DNA of 64,000 nt, taken from the NCBI RefSeq assembly GCF_002119685.1, contig NZ_CP021108.1, positions 2,976,001 to 3,040,000 on the forward strand, read 5' to 3'. Below, one piece after another: positions 25,912 through 35,059 of this stretch. Position numbers and translations under genes: made by a program. Within the stretch, counting starts at the first letter, position 1; each line of letters starts with the position of its first letter. Source of the DNA: Bordetella genomosp. 8. Its GTDB lineage: Bacteria; Pseudomonadota; Gammaproteobacteria; Burkholderiales; Burkholderiaceae_B. The notes below the pieces were generated by a model, which saw only the letters and a program-made list of their open reading frames with translations, made no database searches and was not told the DNA's origin.

Positions 25912-27328
25912 ATCCGGGCCAGCGCTGCGGCGACTCTGCCAGTGGGCGGCCGCCACCGGGCCGGACGCCATTCCGGCCGACGTGGCCGAACGCGTCGCGC
26001 TGGTCGCCGCCGATACGATTGCCTGCGCGCTGGGCGCGGCCGACGATGCCGAGCTGTCGGCCTGGACTCGCGATGCCGGAAGTGGCGTGTCCACGGGCGG
26101 AAAGTCCGCCGGTGCCGTCTGGACCGGCGACGCGTCCAAGACTGGCTACTCCCCGCACGCCTGCACCGTCCTCGGCCGGCCAGACCTGCGCCTGCCGCCG
26201 GCCAGCGCCGCCGCGCGCAACGCGGTCGCGGCCAACTGGCTGCAACTGGACGAAGGCCATCATCACCTGATGTGCCATGCCGGCATCTATTGCGTGCCGG
26301 CTGCGCTGGCCGAATGCGAGGCCGCGGACCATGACCTGGGCCGTTTCCTGCACGCCATTGCCTTGGGCTACGAAATGACCTGCCGCATGGCGCGCGCCTG
26401 GACCTTCGGCGCCGCCCCGGCCCATCCGCATTCCCTGTGGAGCGGCCTGGGCGCGACCGCCACGGTCGGCATCCTGCGCGGGCTGAACGGCGATACCCTG
26501 CACCAGGCGCTGCTGCATGCCGCCACGCTGGCCGCGCCCAGGCCGTTCGCCATCGTCGCGGACGGCGGGCTCGCGGCCAATCTCTGGGTAGGCACCGGGG
26601 TCGAACAGGCGTTCGCCTGCGTCGCCCGGGCGCAAAGGGGGCTGCCGGCGCCCGATCGTGCGCTGGCGCGCTTGGGCGAAATGCTGGGCGCAAGCGCCGA
26701 TGCCTCGGTCTACGCGGACGGTCTGGGCGACGCCTGGGCGGTCCGCCAGAACTATTTCAAGGTTCTCGCATGCGCCGGCCAAAGCCACGCCGCGCTGGAA
26801 GCCTTGCTGGAAGTACGTGCCGGCGTATCGGCGTGGGCACCGTACGTTTGCGATGAAACGGCCCATATCGAAGCCGAGGTGCACGACTTCGCGGTCGGCA
26901 TGGCGCAACGTGACGTCCAGACCAGCCTGGCGGCGCGTTTTTCCATCCCGCACTTGCTCGCCGTGGCCTGGCTGCACGGCCGGACGGACGCCGACGCATT
27001 GGGGGCCGGCTTCCTGCACGACGCGCGCGTGGCCCGCCTGCGTCATGCCATACGGCTGCGCCCCTTGCAGCCGGCGCTGCCGCCGCCGCATCACCGCGCG
27101 GCGCGTGTGACGGTGACGGGCGCGGACACGACCACCCTCCAGGCATGCTGCCTGGCACCGCTGGGAAGCCAGGCACGCCCGCTGTCGGCCGCGGACATCG
27201 CGGGCAAGTGCGTGTCGCTGGCGCGCGGACATCATGTTGCTTTGCTGGATGCGTTATTGCATCCTGATCGGGCCAGTCACGCCGCACGCGCCATGACGAT
27301 ACGAAGCCTGGTGCAATCCGACGATTAG
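25904..27328 (+). CDS. MmgE/PrpD family protein
   Basis: A 474-residue member of the MmgE/PrpD (2-methylcitrate dehydratase, cis-aconitate decarboxylase) superfamily, whose members dehydrate or decarboxylate small polycarboxylates; many are uncharacterised. Recognisable features are ADTIACALGAADD at the N-terminus, NWLQLDEGHH, HPHSLWSGLGATATVG and the mid-domain VRQNYFKVLACAGQSHAALEAL. It is translationally coupled to the amidohydrolase. Its stop overlaps the convergent sulfatase stop by four bases (25904-27328 against 27325). The substrate is unknown. Confidence 0.9.
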   Translation: MDESGPALRRLCQWAAATGPDAIPADVAERVALVAADTIACALGAADDAELSAWTRDAGSGVSTGGKSAGAVWTGDASKTGYSPHACTVLGRPDLRLPPASAAARNAVAANWLQLDEGHHHLMCHAGIYCVPAALAECEAADHDLGRFLHAIALGYEMTCRMARAWTFGAAPAHPHSLWSGLGATATVGILRGLNGDTLHQALLHAATLAAPRPFAIVADGGLAANLWVGTGVEQAFACVARAQRGLPAPDRALARLGEMLGASADASVYADGLGDAWAVRQNYFKVLACAGQSHAALEALLEVRAGVSAWAPYVCDETAHIEAEVHDFAVGMAQRDVQTSLAARFSIPHLLAVAWLHGRTDADALGAGFLHDARVARLRHAIRLRPLQPALPPPHHRAARVTVTGADTTTLQACCLAPLGSQARPLSAADIAGKCVSLARGHHVALLDALLHPDRASHAARAMTIRSLVQSDD

Positions 27329-28659
27329 AACGTCGCCTGCGGCAATTGCCGCTTATCGAAGACCAGGTGCGCTTGCGCGTCCTCGGGAATGGGCGGCAGG
27401 CTGGCATCCCACGCCTGCCATGCCTCCATCAATTCCGCCAGTTTGCCCGGCTCGCGGTCGCGCAGGTTGGCCCGTTCCCGTTCATCCTTGGACAGATCGA
27501 ACAGGTAGGGGATGCCTTCCACCTGGAGAAACTTCCAGTTGTCGCGGATCAGCGCACGTTGGTCACGATGCTTCATGCGCCAGCAAAGGTCGCGTTCGAC
27601 GCGCGACCCGTGGCCGCGCAGCGACGGCAGCAAGGATATGCCATCCAGCGGGTAGCCCGGCGCCGCACCAACGCCGGCGGCATCCAGGAAGGTCGCGGTC
27701 CAGTCCATGGTCATGTGCGGCAGGTCGCTCAGTCCGCCACGAGGCAGGCCGTTCGGCCAGCTCGCCAGTACCGGTACCCGGATACCGCCTTCCAGCAGGT
27801 CCATCTTCTGGCCCACGAAAGGCCAGTTGTTGGAAAAGCGTTCGCCGCCGTTGTCGCTGGTGAAGACGATGAAGGTGTCTTCGAGGACGCCTTTCCTTTC
27901 CAGGGCGGAAACGATCCAGCCTATGCCTTCGTCCATGTGATGGATCATGCGCTGGTACGTACGTATCGAGCCGCCGTCCAGGTGCTTGCCTATGCCGGCA
28001 ATGCGCCGGGATTCGTCGGCATCCTCGCGCGTCAGCCACGGCCAGTGCGGCGCGCTGTAGTGCAGGCTCAGGCAGAATGGCCGCGCGTCATCCGCGGCGT
28101 CGATGTAGTCGCAGGCGCGCCGGCTCAGCAGGTCGGTCAGATAGCCCTCGCGTTCGATGGGCTGGTCGTTCTCCCACAGGTCGGGCCGGCCGCGCGGATC
28201 GCAATGGGCGAAGTAATCGGATCCGCCCGCATGGAAGCCGAAGAAATAGTCGTATCCCGATTTCGTGGGACCGAAAAGCGGCGGGGGTCCCAGGTGCCAT
28301 TTCCCTATCAAGGCGGTGTCGTACCCCGCCGCGCCCAGCAGGGAAGGGAAGGTCGGGTGTTCAGGCGGCAACCCCAGCACCTTGTCGTCACGCATCACCG
28401 TGGGCAGGGGCTCTTCGGCGCCGCCGCGCAGGCGGTATTGCCACCTGCCTGTGATCAGCGCGAAACGGGTGGGCGAGCAGACGGCGGAGTTCGAATAGCC
28501 GCGCGTGAAGCGCACGCCGCGTTGCGCCAACCGGTCCAGGTTCGGCGAAATATCCGCCGGCCTGTTGCGCTCGTCCATGGCCCCGGTGCAGCCGAGATCG
28601 GCATAACCCAGGTCGTCGGCCAGGATGAAGATGAAATTGGGGCGTCTGGATGAAGTCAT
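27325..28659 (-). CDS. Sulfatase (formylglycine-dependent, Cys-type)
   Basis: A 444-residue type I sulfatase that hydrolyses a sulfate ester. The maturation motif CSPTRFALITGR places the formylglycine Cys at residue 61. The metal-site Asp pair is in FILADDLGYAD and the second Asp/Asn in FTSDNGGER. GKWHLG is also conserved. No signal peptide is visible, so it should act in the cytoplasm on imported ester. Conversion of Cys61 needs a formylglycine-generating enzyme, found in this window only at 49024. It is separated from the Bug receptor upstream by seven bases, suggesting one operon with it. Confidence 0.94.
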   Translation of the reverse strand: MTSSRRPNFIFILADDLGYADLGCTGAMDERNRPADISPNLDRLAQRGVRFTRGYSNSAVCSPTRFALITGRWQYRLRGGAEEPLPTVMRDDKVLGLPPEHPTFPSLLGAAGYDTALIGKWHLGPPPLFGPTKSGYDYFFGFHAGGSDYFAHCDPRGRPDLWENDQPIEREGYLTDLLSRRACDYIDAADDARPFCLSLHYSAPHWPWLTREDADESRRIAGIGKHLDGGSIRTYQRMIHHMDEGIGWIVSALERKGVLEDTFIVFTSDNGGERFSNNWPFVGQKMDLLEGGIRVPVLASWPNGLPRGGLSDLPHMTMDWTATFLDAAGVGAAPGYPLDGISLLPSLRGHGSRVERDLCWRMKHRDQRALIRDNWKFLQVEGIPYLFDLSKDERERANLRDREPGKLAELMEAWQAWDASLPPIPEDAQAHLVFDKRQLPQATF

Positions 28660-28666
28660 TGCAAAG

Positions 28667-29629
28667 CTACTGCAGGACGATGTTCGCTTTCTTGGCGATC
28701 ATGCGGGATTGTTCGATGCTGGCGCGGGCGAAGGCGGTGGGATCCTGGGCGTCCTTGCCGGGCGCATCCAGCCCGCTAGCCTTGAGCAGCGTCAGGATCT
28801 GCGGCGTTCGCAGCGCGTCGTCGACCGCCTGCCTGAATTTCAGGGTGATGGCATCCGGCGTACCGGCCGGCATCGCCGCGACGTACCACTGGGTCAGCTT
28901 GAAATCGGCGATGCCCGCTTCCTGGAAAGTCGGCACGTCGGGAAGCGAGGCGACCCGGTACGGCGAAGTCACCGCATAGGCGATCACCTTGCCGTCCAGC
29001 ACCTGGGGCAGGACGGTGGACACGCCCAGGAAGCCCAGGTTGACCTGTCCGCCCATGACATTGGCCAGGGCCTGGGTGCCGCCCTTGTAGGGGACATGGA
29101 CCATCTGCGCGCGCAGCGCCAGGTTGAACATCGCGCCGGCGATATGCTGGCCGGTGCCCACGCCGGAGCTCGCGTAGGTAAAGGTAGCGGGCGCCTTCTC
29201 GATGGCGGCCCTCAGCTGCTTGAAGTCGGCGGGGCCGTCCTTGCTCCCCACCATCACGACGGCGCCCTCGGCAAGCGTGGCGACGCCGATGAGCTTCTGG
29301 CCGATCTCCAGTCCGTCATCGTCCCGCAGGATGGGGCCGGGAACCGTGACCAGGGTGTAGCCGTCAGGCTTGGACCTGGCCACGGACGCAAGCGCGATCG
29401 CGCCCGCGGCGCCGGCCTTGTTTTCGACGACGACGTTCTGCTTCAGTGTCGCGCTGACCTGCTGGGCGATCGCGCGCGTGACGACATCCACCGACCCGCC
29501 GGCGCTGAAACCCACGACCCAGGTGATGGGTTTTTCGTCCGGCCACGCCGGCTCGGCTTGCGCTGTCGCCGCCGTGGCGGCCGCGGCCACCACCACGCAG
29601 GCAGGGATTAGCATTCTGGAAAGCTTCAA
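28667..29629 (-). CDS. Bug-family (TTT) periplasmic receptor
   Basis: A 320-residue Bug receptor between two sulfatases. The start is taken as TTG 29629, with AAGGGG five bases upstream and giving the basic MKLSRM signal start; an ATG at 29614 has no ribosome site. The signal peptide ends near AQAE. Motifs are ITWVVGFSAGGSVDVVTR, VVVENKAGAAGAIALA, SKPDGYTLVTV, HVPYKGGTQAL and LPDVPTFQEAG. Being sandwiched in one operon with sulfatases suggests that it captures a sulfated organic acid. Confidence 0.94.
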   Translation of the reverse strand: MKLSRMLIPACVVVAAAATAATAQAEPAWPDEKPITWVVGFSAGGSVDVVTRAIAQQVSATLKQNVVVENKAGAAGAIALASVARSKPDGYTLVTVPGPILRDDDGLEIGQKLIGVATLAEGAVVMVGSKDGPADFKQLRAAIEKAPATFTYASSGVGTGQHIAGAMFNLALRAQMVHVPYKGGTQALANVMGGQVNLGFLGVSTVLPQVLDGKVIAYAVTSPYRVASLPDVPTFQEAGIADFKLTQWYVAAMPAGTPDAITLKFRQAVDDALRTPQILTLLKASGLDAPGKDAQDPTAFARASIEQSRMIAKKANIVLQ

Positions 29630-29670
29630 TTTCGACCCCTTGGATTATTTGTATCTTCGTGACGCCAGGC

Positions 29671-30999
29671 TCAATCTTCCTGCCCGGGCGGCGTATTCGG
29701 AAAGGCGTTCACGCTGTCGTTGAACGCCTTGACCAATCTCAGCATGGGCCCCATGACCCAGGTATTGAACACCAGGACATCGGTTTCTTCCTTGGGATCG
29801 CGGGTGATGTTGAACAGGTAAGGCGACTCCAGCTTGCCTTTGCCTTCATTCACCTCGGGCTCCCAGTAGAAGTGCAGTTTCCAGTCGCGCCATTTGACGG
29901 CGCGCAGTTCCTGCTTGATATAGAAAGGAAAGCCTTCGCGCGCCGACTTGGGGTTGTCGTCCAGGCTCGTCAGGAACGGTAGCTGGTCGACACCGTCGAT
30001 GGGACGGTCGGTCGGGACCTCGACGCCCGCCACCCTCGCCAGGGTGGTGAAGATATCCGTCACGTGCATGATCTCATTGCTGATCCTGCCGGGCCTGATC
30101 CTGCCCGGCCAGCGCGCGATGAAGGGCACGCGCAGGCTGCCTTCCATGGCGGTGTGATATGTGCCGCGCCACGGCCCGGCGGTACCGCGGTAAGGGGCCC
30201 GGAACTCGGGCCCGTTATCGCTGCAGAAAATGAACAGCGTGTCCTCCGCGACCCCCAGGCTATTCACCGCGTCGATGATCTGCCCGACGCGATGGTCCAT
30301 TTCCATCATGGAATCGGCGAAGTCGCCGTTGCCCGACCTGCCGGCGAAGTCGGGATGGGGCAGGGTGGGGAAATGCAGGTGGATCAGGGGCAGATACAGG
30401 AAGAACGGGACGCCGCGCTCATGGTTGCCCTTCATGAACTCAACGGCGCGATCGATCAGCTCGGCGTCGATACCCCGGCGGGAATCCAGGTCGTAGACCT
30501 TGATCTGCTCCGATGGTGTTCCCGCCCGGCCCGCCATGATGTATGGAATGTCCGCCACCTCGGGATCGAACCCGACCGTCGAGGTGAATTGGCTTTCGTC
30601 GGTCGTGCGGGGTATGCCGAACCACTCGTCGAAACCGCGGTCCGAGGGATAGCGTCCGGGTATATCGCCCAGGTGCCATTTGCCATAGTGCGCGGTGGCG
30701 TAGCCCTGCTTCTTCAGCAACTGCGGCAAAGTGACTTCCCAGCGCGTCAACCCCTGCGGGAGACCGGGCGGCACGCTCTGCAGGCTTCCCGTCCTGATGG
30801 GATGGCGCCCCGTCATCAGCGCGGACCGGGTCGGCACGCAATCGCTTTCGACGTTGAAGTTCTGCAACAGCAGGCCCTGCCGGGCCAGGTCGTCGATGCG
30901 CGGCGTCGGCGCGCCGCGCAGCGCCCCGCCGCCGTAGCATCCCAATTCGCCCCAGCCGAGGTTGTCGGCCACGATCAATACGATATTCGGCGGCGCCAA
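29671..30999 (-). CDS. Arylsulfatase-like sulfatase (Cys-type)
   Basis: A 442-residue sulfatase. The modified Cys is residue 54 in CVPTRSALMTGR. The first metal motif reads VADNLGWGELGCYGGG, with Asp-Asn where the other sulfatase has Asp-Asp; FCSDNGPEF and GKWHLGD are present. There is no signal peptide. The start is TTG 30999 (MAPPNIVL) with GGGA upstream; no in-frame ATG fits. It is the first gene of the Bug/sulfatase operon and is closer to the third sulfatase at 47652 than to the one at 27325, as judged by the shared CYGGG, LMTGR and ADN/VDN features. Confidence 0.93.
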   Translation of the reverse strand: MAPPNIVLIVADNLGWGELGCYGGGALRGAPTPRIDDLARQGLLLQNFNVESDCVPTRSALMTGRHPIRTGSLQSVPPGLPQGLTRWEVTLPQLLKKQGYATAHYGKWHLGDIPGRYPSDRGFDEWFGIPRTTDESQFTSTVGFDPEVADIPYIMAGRAGTPSEQIKVYDLDSRRGIDAELIDRAVEFMKGNHERGVPFFLYLPLIHLHFPTLPHPDFAGRSGNGDFADSMMEMDHRVGQIIDAVNSLGVAEDTLFIFCSDNGPEFRAPYRGTAGPWRGTYHTAMEGSLRVPFIARWPGRIRPGRISNEIMHVTDIFTTLARVAGVEVPTDRPIDGVDQLPFLTSLDDNPKSAREGFPFYIKQELRAVKWRDWKLHFYWEPEVNEGKGKLESPYLFNITRDPKEETDVLVFNTWVMGPMLRLVKAFNDSVNAFPNTPPGQED

Positions 31000-31285
31000 G
31001 GTGATTCCCGTGATTGTTCTGGATACCGCGAAATATATGAGGGCAGGCGCAGTCGTCCATTCCCGGGCGTGCCGGATTCGATTCCCGGCGGGAATCAGCA
31101 GGCGTAATCGGCCCCAATTCGAAAGAACAACGTTTCGATATGCCGTTCTTTATCGTTTTGGATCTATTGCTCATGGATAGAATCGCTCGGTAAGCATCGG
31201 TCGGCATACAAGACCGGGGTACATCCGGAGCGGGCGGGAGACGAGTCAGCCGTCGATTTCAGGACTCTTCATCCATAACACGCAC
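31000..31285. promoter_or_regulatory. Divergent intergenic region sulfatase / dehydrogenase operon
   Basis: A 286-base gap between divergent starts, more AT-rich than its surroundings. It holds an inverted repeat GATTCCC-GGC-GGGAATC (31080-31096) and a second one AAAGAAC (31122-31128) / GTTCTTT (31145-31151). Both are operator-like. No gene or clear -35/-10 pair was recognised. Confidence 0.45.
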
Positions 31286-31843
31286 ATGAGCAAAACCGCC
31301 CCATCCCGCGCGTCGCAGGCGCCGGCCAGTTACGCCCGTCGCGACCTGCTGGTCGCGGCACTGGCCTCGGTGGCCACCGTCGCGGCGCCGACATGGTCGA
31401 CCGCCGCCTGGGCGGACGTGCCGGCCGCCGACGCCAGCAAGCGCTTTCTCGACCTGTCCAGCTTCCTGACCGGCAAGAGCGATCTCGATCCCGTCATCGC
31501 CCGCCGCACGCTGCAGGCCCTCATCGCCGGCGAGAAAGACTTCGAGCAACGCTACGCCGCGCTGGCGACGGCCTGCGAGGCGGCGCGCCAGGCCGGCACC
31601 TTGCCGGACATGGCCGCGTTCGACACATCCCCCGTCGGACAGGACGCCGCGCTGCACGCCACTGCCGTGGCGATCGTCAGCGCCTGGTACCTGGGGCGCG
31701 TGGGTAGCGGCCCCGGCACGCAACTGGTCGCCTATCGCGACGCGCTGATGTACCGGCCCACCGCCGGCATCACGACGATCCCGAGCTACCAGCTTGGCGG
31801 CTACGGCTATTGGGTGCCGAAGCCGGTCGTTTCCGCCGCCTGA
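31286..31843 (+). CDS. Membrane-bound dehydrogenase small subunit (Tat-exported)
   Basis: A 185-residue small subunit of the sorbitol/fructose/gluconate dehydrogenase type. The N-terminus carries a Tat signal (ARRDLLVAALASVATVAA), followed by a helical domain with AIVSAWYLGRVG and the C-terminal family block YRDALMYRPTAG ... GYWVPKP. In known complexes this subunit carries the folded flavoprotein across the membrane as a hitchhiker, because the large subunit has no signal. It is the first gene of a three-gene operon. ATG 31286 has only a weak upstream ribosome site. Confidence 0.9.
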   Translation: MSKTAPSRASQAPASYARRDLLVAALASVATVAAPTWSTAAWADVPAADASKRFLDLSSFLTGKSDLDPVIARRTLQALIAGEKDFEQRYAALATACEAARQAGTLPDMAAFDTSPVGQDAALHATAVAIVSAWYLGRVGSGPGTQLVAYRDALMYRPTAGITTIPSYQLGGYGYWVPKPVVSAA

Positions 31844-31911
31844 TTACCCTCCCGCTCGGCGCGCGCGGGTCCACGGGCCTGGCCGACGACGGGATTCCCA
31901 CGAGAGTATTC

Positions 31912-33501
31912 ATGTCTACAGAATTTGACGCCGACGTCATCGTCGTCGGCTCCGGTGTGTGCGGCAGCCTGGCCGCGCATCGTCTCGGCCAGGCCGGCAA
32001 GAGCGTGATCCTGCTGGAAGCGGGGCCGCGCGTGCCGCGCTGGAAAATCGTCGAGAAGTTCCGCAACACGCCCGTCAAGGGCAATCCCAACGGGCCTTAT
32101 CCGGATACGGCCCACGCGCCCAAGTCGGACACCAAAGGCTATCTGGAAGAAACAGGCAAGACCGTAAACAATCCCAGCTATCTGCGCCTGGTGGGCGGCA
32201 CCACCTGGCACTGGGCCGGCGCTTGCTATCGCTTCCTGCCCAACGACTTCAAGATGCAAACGCTGTACGGCGTCAGCCGCGACTGGCCGATCGGCTATGA
32301 CGACCTGGAGCCGTACTACGCGCAGGCCGAAGTCGAGATGGGCGTGTCGGGCCCGGACGACGCCGACCAGAGCGCCACCGGCCGTCCCGGCACGTATCCG
32401 CCGCGCTCGACGCCGTATCCCATGAAGGCCCAGCCGCTGCCGTACATGCAGGCTCGCGCGGACGAGGTCCTCTCCGCGGCGGGATTTCGCGTCGTCAACG
32501 AGCCCACGGCACGCAATTCGCGCCCCTACGACGACCGGCCGACCTGCCAGGGCAACAACTCCTGCACGCCCGTGTGCCCGATCGGTGCGCTCTACAACGG
32601 CTCGGTACATGCCTACAAGTCCGAGGAAGTCGGCGTGAAGCTGATGACCGATGCCGTGGTCTATCAGGTGGAAGCCGACGGCGCGGGCAAGATCGTGGCG
32701 GTGCGCTACAAGTCGCCGGACGGCACGGACCACCGGCTGACGGCCCGCGCCTTCGTGCTGGCCGCCTATTCCATCGAAACCCCGCGCCTGCTCCTGATGT
32801 CCGGCATCGCGAACAGCTCGGACATGGTCGGCCGCAACCTGTCCTGCCAACCCGAATCCCACCAGAACTTCCTGACCAACGAGGCCTTGTGGCCGGGCCG
32901 CGGCCCCGTCCATCCCCAGACCTTCTTCACCGCGCGCGACGGCGAATTCCGTCGCGAACGGGCCGGCACCAAGCATGTGGTGGTGAACAACTCACCCAAC
33001 CAGATGATCACCACGAACCTGCTGAAGAAGGGCATCATCGGGCCGCGCCTGGACGAAATGATCCGCGACCAGGCGGCGCGCATCATGGAATTGAGCACGC
33101 AGCACGAATACCCCGGCGAACCGTCGAACCGCGTCACGCTGAGCACGACGCGCAAGGATGCGCTGGGACTGCCCACGCCGGTGGTGCATTTCAACCGGGA
33201 CAATCCGTACTTCCTGGCTGGTTTCGAGGATACGAAGCGCGTCTACAAGCGGGTGGCCGAATTGTTCGGCGCCACCGAGTACTCGCCCTTGACCTGGGTA
33301 CACCCGCACACGCAGGGCACCACCATCATGGGCGCCGATCCGCGTACGTCCGTGGTGGATCCGCAGGGCCGTGCCCACGATCACCCCAATCTGTACATTG
33401 TCGGCCCCAACGTCATGACGACCACCGGGACGGTCAACCCCACGCTGACTGCGGCGGCGCTGGCCTTGCGCACCGCCGATGCCGTCCTGCATTCGATCTG
33501 A
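31912..33501 (+). CDS. GMC-family FAD dehydrogenase, large subunit
   Basis: A 529-residue GMC oxidoreductase, the catalytic subunit of the complex. The FAD-binding motif is VIVVGSGVCGSLAAHRL, and GGTTWHWAGACYRF lines the FAD site. The C-terminal catalytic region has the His of TWVHPHTQGTTIMG and Asn of GTVNPTLTAAALALR. It lacks a signal peptide, in keeping with Tat hitchhiking. It oxidises a sugar, polyol or alcohol in the periplasm and passes electrons to the cytochrome subunit. ATG 31912 (MSTEFDADV) is preferred to a longer version that overlaps the small subunit. Confidence 0.94.
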   Translation: MSTEFDADVIVVGSGVCGSLAAHRLGQAGKSVILLEAGPRVPRWKIVEKFRNTPVKGNPNGPYPDTAHAPKSDTKGYLEETGKTVNNPSYLRLVGGTTWHWAGACYRFLPNDFKMQTLYGVSRDWPIGYDDLEPYYAQAEVEMGVSGPDDADQSATGRPGTYPPRSTPYPMKAQPLPYMQARADEVLSAAGFRVVNEPTARNSRPYDDRPTCQGNNSCTPVCPIGALYNGSVHAYKSEEVGVKLMTDAVVYQVEADGAGKIVAVRYKSPDGTDHRLTARAFVLAAYSIETPRLLLMSGIANSSDMVGRNLSCQPESHQNFLTNEALWPGRGPVHPQTFFTARDGEFRRERAGTKHVVVNNSPNQMITTNLLKKGIIGPRLDEMIRDQAARIMELSTQHEYPGEPSNRVTLSTTRKDALGLPTPVVHFNRDNPYFLAGFEDTKRVYKRVAELFGATEYSPLTWVHPHTQGTTIMGADPRTSVVDPQGRAHDHPNLYIVGPNVMTTTGTVNPTLTAAALALRTADAVLHSI

Positions 33502-33510
33502 GGAAACGCC

Positions 33511-34944
33511 ATGACCACGGTTTATCCATCGCCGCGCCGCGCTATCGGCGCGACCCTCGCGCTGGTGCTGGCGGGCGCGGCCTCCGCGGTGGCGGGCGCG
33601 GCCTCCGCGGTTTTCGCCGCCGGCCCGGCGGCCACCGCCCCGGACGAAACCACGCTCGTGCAACGAGGCGCCTACCTGGCCACCGCGGCGGATTGCGTCG
33701 CCTGCCATACGGCCGCCGGCGGCAAACCCTATGCGGGCGGCAATCCCATCGCGTCACCGGTCGGCACCATCTGGTCGACCAACATCACGCCGTCCAAGAC
33801 GGCGGGCATCGGCAACTACACCGAGGAACAGTTCGCCCGCGCCTTGCGCGCCGGTGTGCGCGCCGATGGCGCCAATCTGTACCCGGCCATGCCGTACACG
33901 TCGTACACCAAAATCAGCGATGAAGACGTGCACGCGCTGTACGCCTTCTTCATGAAAGGCGTGGCGCCGGTCGACGCGGCGGTTCCGGAAACGAAGCTGC
34001 CATTCCCCTTCGACATCCGCGCGTCGATGAAGGGCTGGAACCTGCTGTTCAACAGCGACCGGCGTTTTGAACCGGTGGCAGGCAAAAGCGAACAGTGGCT
34101 GCGCGGCGCCTACCTGACGGAAGCGCTGGCGCATTGCGCGACCTGCCACACCCCGCGCAACGCGCTGATGGCGGAAGACGACAGTCGCGCCTTTGGCGGC
34201 GCGTCGCTGGGCAATTGGTACGCACCCAACATCAGCGGCGACCCTGTGCATGGCATCGGCGGCTGGAGCCAGGAGGACCTGGTTGCCTACCTGAAGACCG
34301 GCCACGCGCCGGGGCATGCCCTGGTCGCGGGCCCGATGGCCGAAGTCGTCGACCACAGCCTGAGCAAGCTGTCCGATGCGGACCTGAACGCCATTGCCGT
34401 GTACGTCAGGTCCGCGGCGCCGGTGGCCACGGGGTCGGCTGACAAGCCGGCTTATGCCTATGGCGTGCCGGCAAAGGACGAGGCCACGATACGCGGCGCG
34501 TCCATGGGACAGACGACGGGTGCCACCTTGTACAGCGGCAATTGCGCGTCCTGCCACCAGGCCAGCGGCACCGGAGCGGAGCAGGGCGGTCCGCCGTCCC
34601 TGCTGCATGTATCGGCCGTGGGCCGCGACGATCCCGGCAATCTCGTCATGGCCATCCTGGATGGGGTGTATCGCTCCAGTGGGAGCGCCCCTCGCCGCAT
34701 GCCTGCCTTCGCGCACGAGTTGAGCGACCAGGACGTGGCCATGCTCGCGACCTATGTGCGCCAGACCTTCGGCAACCCGGCAGCCCCGGCGGTAACCGCC
34801 GCGCAGGTCCAGACCCTGCGCGCGCCTTCGCAGCCGGGACCGATCGTCAGCGAAGCGCGTATCGGCGTGGGCGTGGCGGCAGTCGTATTGCTGTTGCTGC
34901 TGGGTTGGTTGCTGGCCCGGCGGCGTCGCAAAGCCGCGGCCTGA
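33511..34944 (+). CDS. Triheme cytochrome c subunit of membrane dehydrogenase
   Basis: A 477-residue periplasmic cytochrome anchored in the membrane. After a signal sequence with an Ala-rich repeat (about residues 12-37, the AGAASAV unit twice), three CxxCH haem sites follow: Cys62-His66 (CVACH), Cys209-His213 (CATCH) and Cys345-His349 (CASCH). The C-terminus has one membrane helix ([15 protein letters not shown]) and an Arg/Lys-rich tail. This is the standard third subunit of alcohol/gluconate/fructose dehydrogenases, delivering electrons to ubiquinone. It starts nine bases after the GMC gene. Confidence 0.95.
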   Translation: MTTVYPSPRRAIGATLALVLAGAASAVAGAASAVFAAGPAATAPDETTLVQRGAYLATAADCVACHTAAGGKPYAGGNPIASPVGTIWSTNITPSKTAGIGNYTEEQFARALRAGVRADGANLYPAMPYTSYTKISDEDVHALYAFFMKGVAPVDAAVPETKLPFPFDIRASMKGWNLLFNSDRRFEPVAGKSEQWLRGAYLTEALAHCATCHTPRNALMAEDDSRAFGGASLGNWYAPNISGDPVHGIGGWSQEDLVAYLKTGHAPGHALVAGPMAEVVDHSLSKLSDADLNAIAVYVRSAAPVATGSADKPAYAYGVPAKDEATIRGASMGQTTGATLYSGNCASCHQASGTGAEQGGPPSLLHVSAVGRDDPGNLVMAILDGVYRSSGSAPRRMPAFAHELSDQDVAMLATYVRQTFGNPAAPAVTAAQVQTLRAPSQPGPIVSEARIGVGVAAVVLLLLLGWLLARRRRKAAA

Positions 34945-35007
34945 AGCCGATGATTCCTGTCACGTCGCTCGAACCGGCGCGCAGTTCTGCTGTTGGAAGC
35001 AAGAAGC

Positions 35008-35033
35008 GCCGCCACCCGTCCCCGGGTGGCGGC
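35008..35033 (+). terminator. Strong GC hairpin after cytochrome gene
   Basis: GCCGCCACCC (35008-35017), loop GTCCCC, GGGTGGCGGC (35024-35033): a perfect 10-bp stem 63 bases after the cytochrome stop. There is no long T-run, only ATTTC about eight bases later. It is probably the end of the dehydrogenase operon, but it also sits in the leader of the chemoreceptor mRNA. Confidence 0.55.
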
Positions 35034-35059
35034 ATTCGCCATTTCTGGAAGATGCCATC

